In this document: positions 22,447 through 33,700 of the stretch, piece by piece
Position numbering within the stretch: position 1 is the stretch's first letter
Layout of the letters: each line of letters starts with the position of its first letter
NCBI RefSeq assembly: GCF_042100115.1
Contig: NC_091274.1
Span: 1,922,001-1,986,000, forward strand
Length of the DNA: 64,000 bases
Direction of reading: 5' to 3'
Source of the DNA: Alternaria dauci
Lineage: Eukaryota; Ascomycota; Dothideomycetes; Pleosporales; Pleosporaceae
Notes under the pieces: model-generated
What the model saw: only the letters and a program-made list of their open reading frames with translations
The model's database searches: none
What the model was told of the DNA's origin: nothing
Position numbers and translations under genes: made by a program

Positions 22447-22914
22447 TGCTGATCTGGCGCGACTTCCTGAAATTCGAGAGGATCTGGTGTGCTTGTGTCG
22501 GACTAATATGGGAGGGACGCGAAACACAAAGGCCGAGTTGAAGCTCGACGCAAGTTGGCGCATTGATTGATACCGACAAGTGAGCGCAATGCGACGATGA
22601 CGATGAGGCTCCAATGCGATGGTCCAAGCGTACCGAGGCATCCCTGCAATCATCGGAATTTCGGATTGCGCATCGCATTCGAGGGAAAGCCCCACGAACT
22701 CACGATGGCTGCCATTACAGCGTCTACTTCCGTGCTTGGATACGTCGAAGAGTGGTGGAATATCAGCTCTGGTGGCTGAGCCCTTTCTTTCCCTGGACAC
22801 TGCGCCCTTTTCACCGCCCACAGACTAAACGAACAATCCAAACTTTGCCCTTCTAAATCCAGCCTACTTCTATGAAGGCCGAGAGACCCCATCGCTCCAT
22901 ACGTATCGTGGGAA
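22447..22914. other. Divergent promoter, aprataxin and helicase
   Basis: 468 bases shared by two nucleic-acid-processing genes. No TATA box was recognised. The aprataxin frame stays open across the first ~120 bases (to the ATG at 22563). Confidence 0.5.
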
Positions 22915-25900
22915 ATGCCAAAGAACGCCCACCCGCCGCGTGGCAAGCCTGCCAAGAAGACTGTGCCTCCTGAGGAAGACACGTCGTTCATTGTCTTTGG
23001 AGATGGCAAAGCCAAGAAGAAGAAGGGGGAGAGTTCCGGTGGTGACGCTGACCAGAATGAAGGCAAGGGCAAAGGAAAGGCTGGAGCTGGCACAGCTGAG
23101 GATGGCCCCAAGAAGCCGGATACAAGGACTTTGATCGCAGGCGCATCGTGGACAGGAAAGCTCCCAGTCAACCTGCTGTCGGAACATTTCCAGAAACAGC
23201 AGTGGAGCAAACCTGACTACCGTATTGTGAGTTGTGGTGCCAAAGCAGTATCAAGACATTGCTCATGTTCGACAGCGCAAAGATGGAGACCAGCATTTCG
23301 CATATGCCGTGGTACTGTCCAAGATGAATCAGAAGACGCGAGAGACGACCACCCTGCCGCCCATCAAGATCCCCTCCGAACTCGAGGCACAGGCTCACCA
23401 GCCTACTGCGGTCGAAGCCCGCAACTTTGCCGCCGCCTATACCCTCTTCCGAGTCGCAAGCGCGAAGAACCTCCACATGATGCTCCCCCCAATATATAAG
23501 GATCTTTGGAAGGGACAGTTCACAGACCTCAAAAAGAGGGATGAGCAGGAAGGAAAGGGATGGATGTATGAAGCAGACCCCTTCTTCGGATTTGCAGAGC
23601 GGGAAAAGGCTAAAGAGGCAGCGACTAAGGCGCGTGAGAAGAAGCAGAAGCAACAGGCAGAATCGCAAAAAGCCCATAATCAACAGCCTGGTGCGGCCAT
23701 GCCAAGCTCCAGCGGCCCAGCCCCCAGCAGAAACCTGCTGAAGGGATGGGAGAGAGTACCCAAGATCGAGCTGGGTAAGAGGACGCGGAAAGAAGCGGAG
23801 CGTTTGATCCGCCGGGACGCACGCTGGAACCCGAACGGTATCGAGATGGACGCATCTATCAAGAATCGACTTGTCGACGAGATAGAAGCACTTGGCTTCC
23901 GAAGAAGCCACGTCGAAGAAGCTGCCGATATCTGCAAAGACCGAGAGGAAATCATTGAGTGGCTCCTTATCCATGTGCCTGAGGATGACTTGCCATCGTG
24001 GTCATTACCGGAAGGCTATGTGGCTGGTGTCAGCATGGCCAGCTCCAATCTCAAGCGTGAAGGCGCTGTGAAACGCCTTGCTGCTGCCGGATATTCTATA
24101 GATCTCTGCGAAGAGGCTTACGATAGCCAAGGCAGTGACGAAAGGAAGGCTGCAGCTTTGCTACAAGCCCGTCTGCTGCGACCGGACGAGGAAGACAGCA
24201 ACATTGCTCAAGAACTGGCCGACCTTTCGATGACGGATGATAACCCTGACATGTCTTCTGAAGATGATCCTTGGGAAGTGGAAATGTCATCACTTGAAGC
24301 CATATATGACCGTCTGTTCTCACGACCTGCTCCCGAATTGTGTCGAATCGAGCTGGATGTTAAGCAACAGGGAAAGAGGCTCATACTGCAGGTCAGAAAG
24401 CCTTTCGGTCCTTACCCTGCCGTCGTCCCCATCATAACTTTCGAAGCGGCTATTCCAGCTTACATCCGCTTGAGCATCATCCGACAAGCGCTGCTACACG
24501 CCGAGGCCAATTTCATTGGTATGCCCATGATATACGATATCGTGGATTGGATCCAATCAAACGCTGGAGATATCTTCCAGAACCCTGGAAGATTGACTGA
24601 TGTATCATCTGGCCTTGCGGCAGCAGACCACTCATCGGAACAGCAAAGCCAGAAACGAAGAGCAAAAGGCAGACCCAGAAAGCCCATAGACTGGACACCC
24701 GCAACGCCCACTAGCCAGAAGCTGCTGTCTGACTGGCAGGCCAAGCAGACTTCTCAAGCCCAGCAAAAGATGATGAAAGCTCGGCAGTCACTGCCAGCTT
24801 GGAGATTAAGAGACGACATTGTACGAACGGTCAACGATTGCAACGTGACTATCGTCTCAGGAGAGACTGGATCAGGAAAATCGACTCAATCCGTGCAGTT
24901 CGTCCTTGACGACTTGATCCAACGACAACTCGGTGGTGTTGCGAATATAATCTGTACTCAACCACGTAGGATATCTGCGCTCGGTCTTGCCGATCGTGTG
25001 GCTGATGAGCGATGCTCTCAGGTCGGCGATGAGATTGGTTACACTATCCGTGGAGAGTCCAAACAGAAGCCTGGAGTCACCAAGATTACATTCGTCACAA
25101 CTGGTGTTCTATTGAGACGCCTCCAGACATCGGGCGGCAATGCCGACGATGTCGTTGCTGCACTAGCCGATGTTAGCCATGTTGTTGTTGATGAGGTGCA
25201 CGAGCGCAGTCTGGACACTGATTTTCTACTCGTTTTGCTACGCCAGATCTTGCGAAAGCGAAAAGATCTCAAGGTCATCTTGATGAGCGCGACTCTCGAT
25301 GCTGCGGTCTTTGAAGCGTACTTTAAGGAGGTCGGGCCCGTAGGCCGTGTTGAGATCGAAGGCCGCACACATCCCGTGACTGACTACTACGTCGACGACG
25401 TCGTGCATTTCACTGGGTTCAAGGGATATGGCACAGGCGATGAAGAGGCTTTTGAAGACAAGTCGTTTTCTGCAAACCTCCGGAGTATTGGCTTTGGTAT
25501 CAACTACGACCTCATTGCGGAAACTGTTCGTCACATTGATCGCCAGCTCGGTGATAAAGACGGAGGTATTCTCATCTTCCTTCCTGGTACCATGGAGATC
25601 GACCGCACGCTCCAAGCGCTCAGTCAGTTCGCGAACCTCCACGCATTGCCCCTACATGCATCGCTCATGCCTGTGGAGCAAAAGCGTGTCTTCCCTCCCG
25701 CCCCTCACGGCAAGCGTAAAGTTATCGCATGTACCAACGTCGCGGAAACGTCAATCACGATCGAGGACATCGTTGCTGTTATCGATACGGGTAGGGTCAA
25801 AGAGACGAGCTACGACCCGCAAAACAACATGGTTCGCCTAGCCGAAACCTGGGCTTCCCGAGCGGCATGCAAGCAGCGGCGAGGTCGAGCAGGCCGTGTC

Positions 25901-27121
25901 CGAGCAGGCGACTGCTACAAGCTGTATACCCGCAATGCCGAAGCGAAGATGATGGAGCGGCCAGATCCTGAGATTCGACGCGTGCCACTGGAGCAGATGT
26001 GTCTGTCGATCAAGGCGATGGGCGTTCAAGATGTCTCAGGCTTCCTTGCTTCAGCGCTCACACCACCAGAAAGCACAGCAGTAGAGGGTGCAATCCGATT
26101 ACTCTCACAGATGGGTGCGATTGCCGACGACGAACTCACCGCTCTTGGTCGCCACATGTCCATGATCCCGGCGGATCTTCGTCTGGGCAAGCTTCTTGTT
26201 TACGGCGCAACATTCGGCTGTCTCGAAGCTGTGTTGACCATCGCGGCTGTCCTGACCGCTCGCAGTCCGTTTATATCGCCACGAGAGCGAGACCAGGAGA
26301 CCCGGAACGAGTTCGACCGCCTGCGCGCATCTTTTTCAAATAACCAAGGAGACTTGCTTGTTGATCTAAGAGCATACGAACAGTGGTCGGCATTGCGCAG
26401 TAAAGGCATGTCAACACGAGATCTCCGTTTCTGGTGTCAAGACAACCGCCTCTCGCCCCAGACCATGTTCGATATCGCTTCCAACCGCACGCAATACCTC
26501 TCGTCTCTCAAAGAAATTTCCTTCATACCAACGCACTATTCTTCTCACAATCCTTCCATACACGGGTCATACAACAAGCACAACGCCAATGACGCGCTCC
26601 TCCGTGCGCTTATCGCTGGATCCTTCAACCCACAAATCGCACGCATCCAGCTCCCTGACAAAAAGTTTGCTGCCGGAATAGCTGGTGCCGTAGAACTCGA
26701 CCCCTCAGCGCGCGAGATCAAGTATTTCAACCAGGAAAACGGACGTGTCTTTGTTCACCCTTCCTCCACGCTCTTCGCCAGTCAGACTTTCCCGCATAAC
26801 GCGAGTTTTGTTGCGTACTTTAACAAGATGGCTACAAGTAAGGTTTTCATAAGGGATATCACGCCTTTCAATGCATACAGCTTGTTGTTGTTTGCTGGTG
26901 AGATCAAGGTTGATACTCTTGGACGCGGACTGGTGGTAGATGAATGGATACGGTTGAGGGGGTGGGCAAGAATTGGAGTGCTAGTCAGTAGATTGAGGGG
27001 TATGTTGGATAACGTGCTTGAGAGTATGGTGAGAGAACCTGGGAAGGGGGTTAGTGGAAGGCAAAGCGAGGTTATTGACGTTGTCCGATGGATGGTTGAG
27101 CGGGATGGGTTAGATGCTTAG
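22915..27121 (+). CDS. DEAH/RHA-family RNA helicase (YLR419W/DHX29-DHX57-like)
   Basis: Two exons (22915-23226 and 23276-27121) and a 49-base intron give 1,385 residues. A Lys/Gly-rich N-tail is followed by a UBA-like helix set (about 299-345), an RWD domain (about 430-535, with SSLEAIYDRLF), then the helicase core: GETGSGKST (motif I, about 633), TQPRRISAL (Ia), DEVH (II, about 743), SAT (III), QRRGRAGR (VI, about 971). A winged-helix/HA2 and an OB-fold segment end the protein. UBA plus RWD before a DEVH core matches yeast YLR419W and animal DHX57/DHX29, linked to translation of structured messages on ribosomes. The intron joins PDYRI to RKDGDQHFAYAVVLSK cleanly. All catalytic motifs are intact. 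Confidence 0.9.
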
Positions 27122-27248
27122 ACAACCTGCTTAGCTCTAGATGAACATGGTAGAACTTGCAGTTTGCCTTGTTTTCGTGGTATAGACGGATACGATAATA
27201 AAACAAGCTTCCCCACCAGACAGAGCCTATGCTGTGTGCCACACAACC

Positions 27249-28013
27249 TTAGTCTGCACTAGTCTTCTTTGTGCCATCCAAAACATGCGCCTCTATCGTC
27301 CCTTCTGGCCATAATGCCGGTCCCGCAGCCGAATAGTTCGTAATCTTACTCCAAAACTCTGGGATCAGCACACCCGTTGAATTCCACTGATATCCACCCG
27401 GAAACTTGATCGTCGGGCCCGGAACGCCCGCACCACCGCCCACGACGTTGATCTGCGCGCAAGCAATATAGAATTGGTAGTTGTCTGGTTTGTGTGCTGC
27501 ATGAAGAGCGAGACCTTCGGCACGGAGCAGATATTCGCCTGCTGGCGTTTCAGAAGGAAGCTTGAAGTTGAAGGTTCGCGCATTGTGGGTTGCCCATTTG
27601 AGGAGGCCGTCGCTGGCGCCATAGCTCGAGTTTAAGGAATAAGTCAAGCTATAGATTTTGGTCCAGTCCCCTGAGCCATCGTACTCAGCAGCAGGGCCTG
27701 GCGCCTTGGATAAGTAAACTTGTTGTGGCCCAGGATGCCCGAAAGTGTCCTTGATCGCGAAGCCCAACATGTCGCCAGCAGCGACAGTGTAAGTTTTGGT
27801 GTTGAGTGCAATACCGGACTCAGCGCCGGAGTTGCATCGCATGTGTGTGGAGTTGACGTTTTGGAGAGGGTTGTTGGAATTGTTGGTTTTGCGAACGTAT
27901 TCATAGGCCGAGCCAACGATCTCGCCATTGACGATTATGCGGTCGTAGTTCCAGTGTGCGAGACATGTGGGCGCGCCTAGCAAAGGAAAAAGTATCAAGC
28001 TGAAGAGCCTCAT
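27249..28013 (-). CDS. AA9 lytic polysaccharide monooxygenase (secreted)
   Basis: One exon, 254 residues. The signal peptide is about residues 1-19 (MRLFSLILFPLLGAPTCLA), so the mature protein starts with His20, the copper-brace histidine required for activity. The second copper ligand is His93 in FGHPGPQQVY. Tyr182 in QFYIAC is the axial tyrosine, and His171 fits the second-shell position. Cys60 and Cys185 likely form the conserved disulfide. The enzyme oxidatively cleaves cellulose or related glucans outside the cell using a copper-bound oxygen species. There is no cellulose-binding module or GPI signal. I set the start at 28013; the frame extends to 28265 but the signal peptide fixes the shorter form. 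Confidence 0.92.
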   Translation of the reverse strand: MRLFSLILFPLLGAPTCLAHWNYDRIIVNGEIVGSAYEYVRKTNNSNNPLQNVNSTHMRCNSGAESGIALNTKTYTVAAGDMLGFAIKDTFGHPGPQQVYLSKAPGPAAEYDGSGDWTKIYSLTYSLNSSYGASDGLLKWATHNARTFNFKLPSETPAGEYLLRAEGLALHAAHKPDNYQFYIACAQINVVGGGAGVPGPTIKFPGGYQWNSTGVLIPEFWSKITNYSAAGPALWPEGTIEAHVLDGTKKTSAD

Positions 28014-28354
28014 TGCGGTTGTTGTGCAGAGGATAGAATGGCTATCTGTCGCTTTCTTATGCTCAGTATCTCGCCACCTGGTCATGAGGCTCGGAGTCGT
28101 TGTACCGACATAGATGAGTGTAGATATTGTTTTCGGCCCTGACCCGGGAACGTGCGTCGATCTTAATAACAATGCCAGGTTGTTGATTGTTTCACCCATA
28201 GTGCTTGGGCGCGTAGACTGATGTTTACCTGAAGAGCAAATGGACGTGGAAGGGCCTTTCTGCATAAATCCTCCGAACTTTGTGCAAGGATCTATCAGAA
28301 TAGCCGATGATTCGCAATCCTAGTGCAAGACGACTGTAAATTACAGCATTGCTC
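28014..28354. other. Intergenic
   Basis: The upstream region of the AA9 gene and the 3' flank of NCS2. No clear TATA box or other site. Confidence 0.45.
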
Positions 28355-29556
28355 TCAATTACCGTTTGTGATCATCGAGGCTTTAGGCAACGACCTTGTG
28401 CAGCCATAGCAGATGTCTCTCCTGGCATTTGTGGATTCGAAGTCTTCCCCATCTTGCTGATCACCACCCCAGCCATGTATACCGAATCGACCGCCGGGTA
28501 CAGGCATGCTACACAGGCTGCATTTTGGGTCTGAAAGCGCATCGGGTCGAGCCTCGAGCTTGCTTGTTGTGCGCACGACATTTGCAACAATACTCGGAAA
28601 GTTCTCTTCAACCGATTCGAAGTACTGCGTCATTAAATCGTCAATAGTGGTATTCTTTGAGCTTGTCGATGCTTGGGTGGCGCCTGATGAAGTTTCATGA
28701 ACAAGGGATGATAGTCCAGGATCGGCCATGTTGATGTAAGATACCAGCTCTTTCTTCAGGACATCTCGAAGCGGGTAGTGGAAGTTGAGATCAAATGGCG
28801 ACAACCCGTCGGAGACCTGCCAAGGCAGGGAGAAACCTCTGCCCTTCGCAGTCTCTGCAAGCGTTTTTTGAGCTAGTCTGGTGGTACTGTCGCCCCAGAG
28901 AACACTTTCGCAACCAGTCAATTTGGCATGTTCTACGATCAGCCTTGTACGAAGGGTAGACAAAACGTCCGCACGAGCAGTTGCTGAAGTGAGCGAATTA
29001 ATCATGCGAACAAAAAGCTCCTCAGGGCTGCAGTCTCCGCTTTCTTCGGCCTGTGGCACGAGAGACCGTATTGAGGCATCGTCTGGGACCAGGCGGAATA
29101 CGTCGTGCAACGGCAGTGAGGCATAGTGATGATCCGGGTATTGTTCGCGAGCCTTGTCGAGTAGCTGTGCAGCCGGCACTTTCTGCTCCGGATCCTCGAT
29201 GTATATCGCGCTGATCTCAAACCCAGTCCGGCCAGTCTTGCTCTTTTGCGTCTTGAGATGCAGATCGAGTACATGAAGGAGAGTTGTAGATGAGACGCCG
29301 AATGACAGGGGTACTAAAATCCTACGTTGCTGCTCGGCTCCAAAATTCACGCGAAACGACTCCAAGCGCTTGATGCATTTTGTATGCACGTAGCGGGCAA
29401 AACAGTCACTATACACATTTAGCAAATTCTTCTTCCCCTCCAGGTGGCGTGGACTGACTGGCAGAGTGGCTCAGAGCGCACCACGAGGACGGAAATATTG
29501 TCTTTGCATCGTCTGCAAGGCTCGTCAGAGGTGCCAGCAACATGTTTGCCTGGCAT
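28355..29556 (-). CDS. NCS2: Cytoplasmic tRNA 2-thiolation protein 2 (Ncs2/Ctu2)
   Basis: Two exons (29459-29556 and 28355-29408) and a 50-base intron give 383 residues. The N-terminus carries CRRC and, across the splice, CHDC. The C-terminus has CSLC and CYGC, together the zinc-binding cysteines of the Ctu1/Ctu2 pair. The core is a PP-loop ATPase fold in which the loop is degenerate (VPLSFGVSSTTLLHV), as expected for the non-catalytic Ncs2 partner. GCESVLWGDSTTRLAQKTL is well conserved in the family. With Ncs6 it thiolates U34 of Lys, Glu and Gln tRNAs, using sulfur from Urm1. It is divergent from PTM1. Confidence 0.9.
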
Positions 29557-29882
29557 GATGTGCGTATATTTGGGGGGTATTGGTGAAGGGGTTTGGTAGG
29601 GCTGACTGGTCGGCGGTTTCAGTGGGTTGCCCATTCAAGGCTCCAGGGCTGCGCCACATTCCGGGAAGCGCGCTAAGGGCTACCGGGAAGGCCGACTCGT
29701 AGGTGACGAACGCGCAAGCTAAACAGCGACAACTGAACACGATCCCACACCCATGACCCGTCTTGGACCAGGGATTGACGGAAAGACACTATCGCCGACT
29801 CGACTCGAAGCGCATCCCTCCGCCTGAAGCGCTGTAAACCCCCAGCCGCCAGCTCCGCCAGCTGGCCTCACATCGCGACAAG
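29557..29882. other. Divergent promoter, NCS2 and PTM1
   Basis: 326 bases with no recognised TATA box. PTM1 starts within a few bases of its 3' edge. Confidence 0.5.
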
Positions 29883-31758
29883 ATGAAGGCACGGCTGCGC
29901 AACCTTGCTCTACTGCTGTTAACGAGCATAACAGCAGTAGCAGCAATGGATGTTACACTGTCGGATAAAGAGAGTCAAAAATGCAGGTACGAGGAATCTC
30001 CTGGGCCATTAGTTGGATACAGGCAACATGCTAATACCACGTCCAGTGGCATGTACAGCAAGAAGTCATGGGGAGGCAAGGTCGACCCCTTCATACTTGT
30101 CAAGTTCATAAAAGACCCGAAGAAGAACGAAGGAATCAAGGATCAGACTGTCAGTGTCGTGGTCTGGGAATGGAAGGACACTCTACTTCTGGGCGCACCC
30201 TCTGATCTGCCCGTGAACGATGTATGTAGGCCTTACACGGTTTTTGAATGGGTCAACTGACAACTCCTTCAGGAAAACCGCCACTACATTTGCGACGACG
30301 AATCGATCAAGCTCAAACTCTGCAACGGCACACATAAAGGCGAATGGGTACTCGCGGAAGACGTCGAGAACCTCTGGCAGATGCCCATCAGGACCGAAGC
30401 CATCGACCTGAACGATCCGAAAACAATCAAATACCCGACCTCCACCGCAGACACCAAGGTACCAATCAAAACTGGTTACTACTGTGTGGCTGCGAATGCG
30501 CAAGACAAGCAACTGCAATTCGAGGCAATTGTGACTTTCCGGAATGCCTATGGAGAGCTGCAAGCCGCCCAGATTGCAAAGCTGCCTTTCTACGGCGGAA
30601 TTACCATTTTGTATTTTGTTGTGCTGGCATTCTGGGGCTTCTTGTACTTCCAGAACCGTCACGATATCCTTGCCGTCCAAAACTACATCACTGCTATCCT
30701 GGTATTTCTGGTCATCGAGATGCTGATGACATGGGGCTATTACGACTACCAGAATCGCCACGGTAACAACGTCGGCACCAAGGCCCTCATGATCGTCGTC
30801 GCCGTACTCAACGCTTTCCGTAACTCCTTCTCCTTCTTCCTGCTCCTGATCGTATGTATGGGGTACGGCGTCGTCAAGCCTTCCCTTGGCAAGACAATGA
30901 CCGTTGTCCGCTGGCTTGCTGTAGCCCACTTCGTCTTTGGCGTAATCTATGCTGTGGCCTCACTTACTGTCCGCCCCGATGACGCCGGACCTCTAGTTTT
31001 GCTGGTCATCCTCCCACTCTCAGCCACACTCACGGCGTTTTACATCTGGACTCTAAACTCGCTCAACCTTACCATGAAGGACTTGATGGAGCGAAAGCAG
31101 CACGTCAAAGCTACCATGTACAAGAGGTTATGGTGGTGCATCTTGACGAGCATTGTTGTCATTTTCGGTTTCTTCTTCATCAACAGCTTCACCTTCGCCG
31201 GAGCTTCGACCCCCGACTTTGCTCCGACACACTGGCAAACACGATGGTTCGTGCTTGATGGCTGGCTCAATCTTGTCTATCTAGCGGATGTATGCTTTGT
31301 TGCGTACATGTGGAGGCCAACAGCCAACAACCGGAGATTTGCCATGAGTGATGAGGTACGTTCGCACAGCTGTACCGTATTTGAAATTTTACTGACGATT
31401 CCAGATTGCCCAAGATGATGAAGGTTTCGAGATCGCATCCCTACGAGATTCCCTTGATGAAGAGGAAAGAGGCTCAGATCAGCCTCCATCTTACGACCCA
31501 GCGCGGAGAACGAACAACACCAACAATAATAACGCGCGCGATGCATCGCCATTGCCCGCACCACAAGCACAGAAGCCCATTGTTCCTCCCAGGGAGAGTC
31601 TCGATGGCGATACCATCTTCGCTGTAGGCGAGGATGACAAGTGGAGTAGTGATGAAAGCGACGAGAGTGATGAGAGTGATGACGACGAGTCAGGGCCATC
31701 GAGTCCAAAAGAGGGCAATAGCGAGCGTTCAAGATTAACGGGTCGAAAGAATGACTAG
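29883..31758 (+). CDS. PTM1: Ptm1-like Golgi seven-transmembrane protein (GOLD/Lung-7TM)
   Basis: Three exons (29883-30221, 30273-31355, 31405-31758) give 591 residues, with both introns GT-AG. A signal peptide (ARLRNLALLLLTSITAVAAM) leads a ~220-residue lumenal domain with paired cysteines (CRYE, CDDES, KLCNGT, YYCVAA). Seven hydrophobic helices follow, starting at FYGGITILYFVVLAFWGFLY and including RNSFSFFLLLIVCMGYGVV, a family signature. The cytosolic tail is acidic and serine-rich (SSDESDESDESDDDES). Yeast Ptm1 and human TMEM87/GPR107-type proteins sit in the Golgi and early secretory pathway and act in membrane traffic. Length and topology are normal. Confidence 0.9.
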
Positions 31759-31979
31759 GTGTTGGCTTGATGTGACCTTACTTCGAGTTATTGAGCAGCG
31801 GCGTTGGATGACCGAGCACGCTATTCCAATCAATTAGCGTGTGCTCATGTTGTGTCTTGTCGATTAGGCGTTTTCAGCGTTTTGAGTAGTGATTTAGTTT
31901 GAGGAATTAGATCTAGCATAATGGATCATGTCTTAGTCTACAGTGCCTGTGCGTGAATTGATTACCAACGCGAATTGAT

Positions 31980-33212
31980 CACCCCTAACAACTTAATATA
32001 TTCAAAAAGATAAGCTTATAGAGCTACTACAAATCGTAATAAAATTATATAAAGCTAGGATTATACTATATATTAGCCTATAACGTAGGTGTATACTTCG
32101 TGGCCTAGTAAGCTTTATAGCCTACCTATACTAAGACCCTACTAAAACTTACCTTATTATAGCCTATTATAACCTACTTTAGTATAATATAGTATAGAAG
32201 ACCTAAAAATAGTATTAAGAGGGTATATATACTATATAGTTATATATTTATATAATTTTTTCTTTTCTATAAGTATAGGGGTATTATTAAAATATAACTT
32301 TAAAAAATTAAAAAGAGCTATTACTCTACTTATTAGTTATAAAAGTTAATAAATAAAATAAAGTAATAACGTAGTTTAAATACTAAACTAATAAGTATTT
32401 TATAGTAGTAAAGCTCTAATATCTATATATAAAAACTAAAGTTAAAAAAATCCACTAAAGGTAACTAAAAAAGATACTAATTAGAAACCTTAGTAGAGGT
32501 CTAAAAAAGATTACTAGTATTAGCTAGTAATATAATTAAAATATATTTTAAAAAGAGGAGGATATAGTATCTTTACTATAATTAAGAAGAGTTATATAAA
32601 AACCTAGCTACTTCTAACCTTTATACTAATACTAACTTTAAGTATCTTACTATATATAATTAAATTATACTATATATAAATACTATATATCCTTTAAAGT
32701 AACTTATTATAGCTATCTAGCTAGGCTAGTATACCCTCTCTAGTAAAGAGCCCCTTAACTTATTAAATATAAATAATATAAACCTTATATATACTTAAGA
32801 ACTAAATCTAGTAGTTAGTAAAGAGCTAGAGGAGTAAATACCTTTAATACTCTAAATCTTTAGTAATAGTTAAAATATTAGCTAGTACTTTATTAAGAGG
32901 TTTAGGGTTAGTAATATTATTATAAAAGTAATTTATAAAGAGACTAAAATATAGTATCTAAAGAGAGTTATAAAGTATAAGGAAATTTTTTATACTAATA
33001 CCTACTACTTTATTAATATCCTTATATTTAGCTACCTTACCTACCTAACCTTTAGTAAGTAAAGTAAAGAGACTAAAAGATAGCTATACTACTAAACTAT
33101 TAATATTAAAAGAGTACTTAAAGACTATTATCTTAGGCTTAAGGAGAGAGAATTTAAAAAGATACTATAAGAATAAGAGAATAAAGTATAAGCTATACTA
33201 CTATTAATATTC
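31980..33212. repeat. RIP-saturated AT-rich repeat, left flank of Gypsy copy 1
   Basis: Within about 30 bases the sequence changes from normal coding-type composition to strings built almost only of TA, AG and CT steps, with very few CA or TG. No frame survives on either strand. It is interrupted at 33,212 by copy 1 and appears to resume at 40,402, so it should be part of an older repeat. I could not assign its family. Confidence 0.7.
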
Positions 33213-33700
33213 TATTACACGGGGTTTTACTATACTTCTCTAAGCTCGGTCCGTACTAAGGCGAGTTAGGCTTAGGCGATAGTCTATAAGGTAGGATATA
33301 GAATAATTAGGTAGAAAAGAGTTATTATTATAACTAAGAGATAATTACTACTAATTCTATAAATAATAGAATAACTAGTTAATAATCTATATAAGAGATA
33401 AACTATTTAAGTTAACTATAATAAGTATAATAATAAGATCTAATATATTCTTATACCTATTACCTTAGGTCTTATCCTCCTTAGCTTCCCTCTATTACTT
33501 ACTCCTAAGGGAGGTTTAGGAGGATATAGCTTCCCTTATACTACTAGCTTCCCTTTCTTAGTAGGAGGCTAGTTCTTAGTAGGAGGCTAAATTACCTAAT
33601 TAGCGCCCTATATTAATCCTTACCTTCTAATATAGTTACCTAATAGTCTCTTACTATATAACCTACGTTAAGGAGAGATCCTTTATATTACCTTATAATA
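33213..33700 (-). repeat. LTR of copy 1 (3' LTR in element orientation)
   Basis: Begins TATTACACGGGG and ends CTTATAATA, the RIP-altered forms of the TGTTAC...GTAACA ends seen in the young LTR at 60,873-61,348. The sequence after it matches the polypurine tract flank of the young element. Confidence 0.88.

Noticed and set aside
28014..28265. An N-terminal extension of the AA9 protein to the upstream ATG at 28265
   Set aside because: It would bury the signal peptide and the copper-binding His1 inside the protein.
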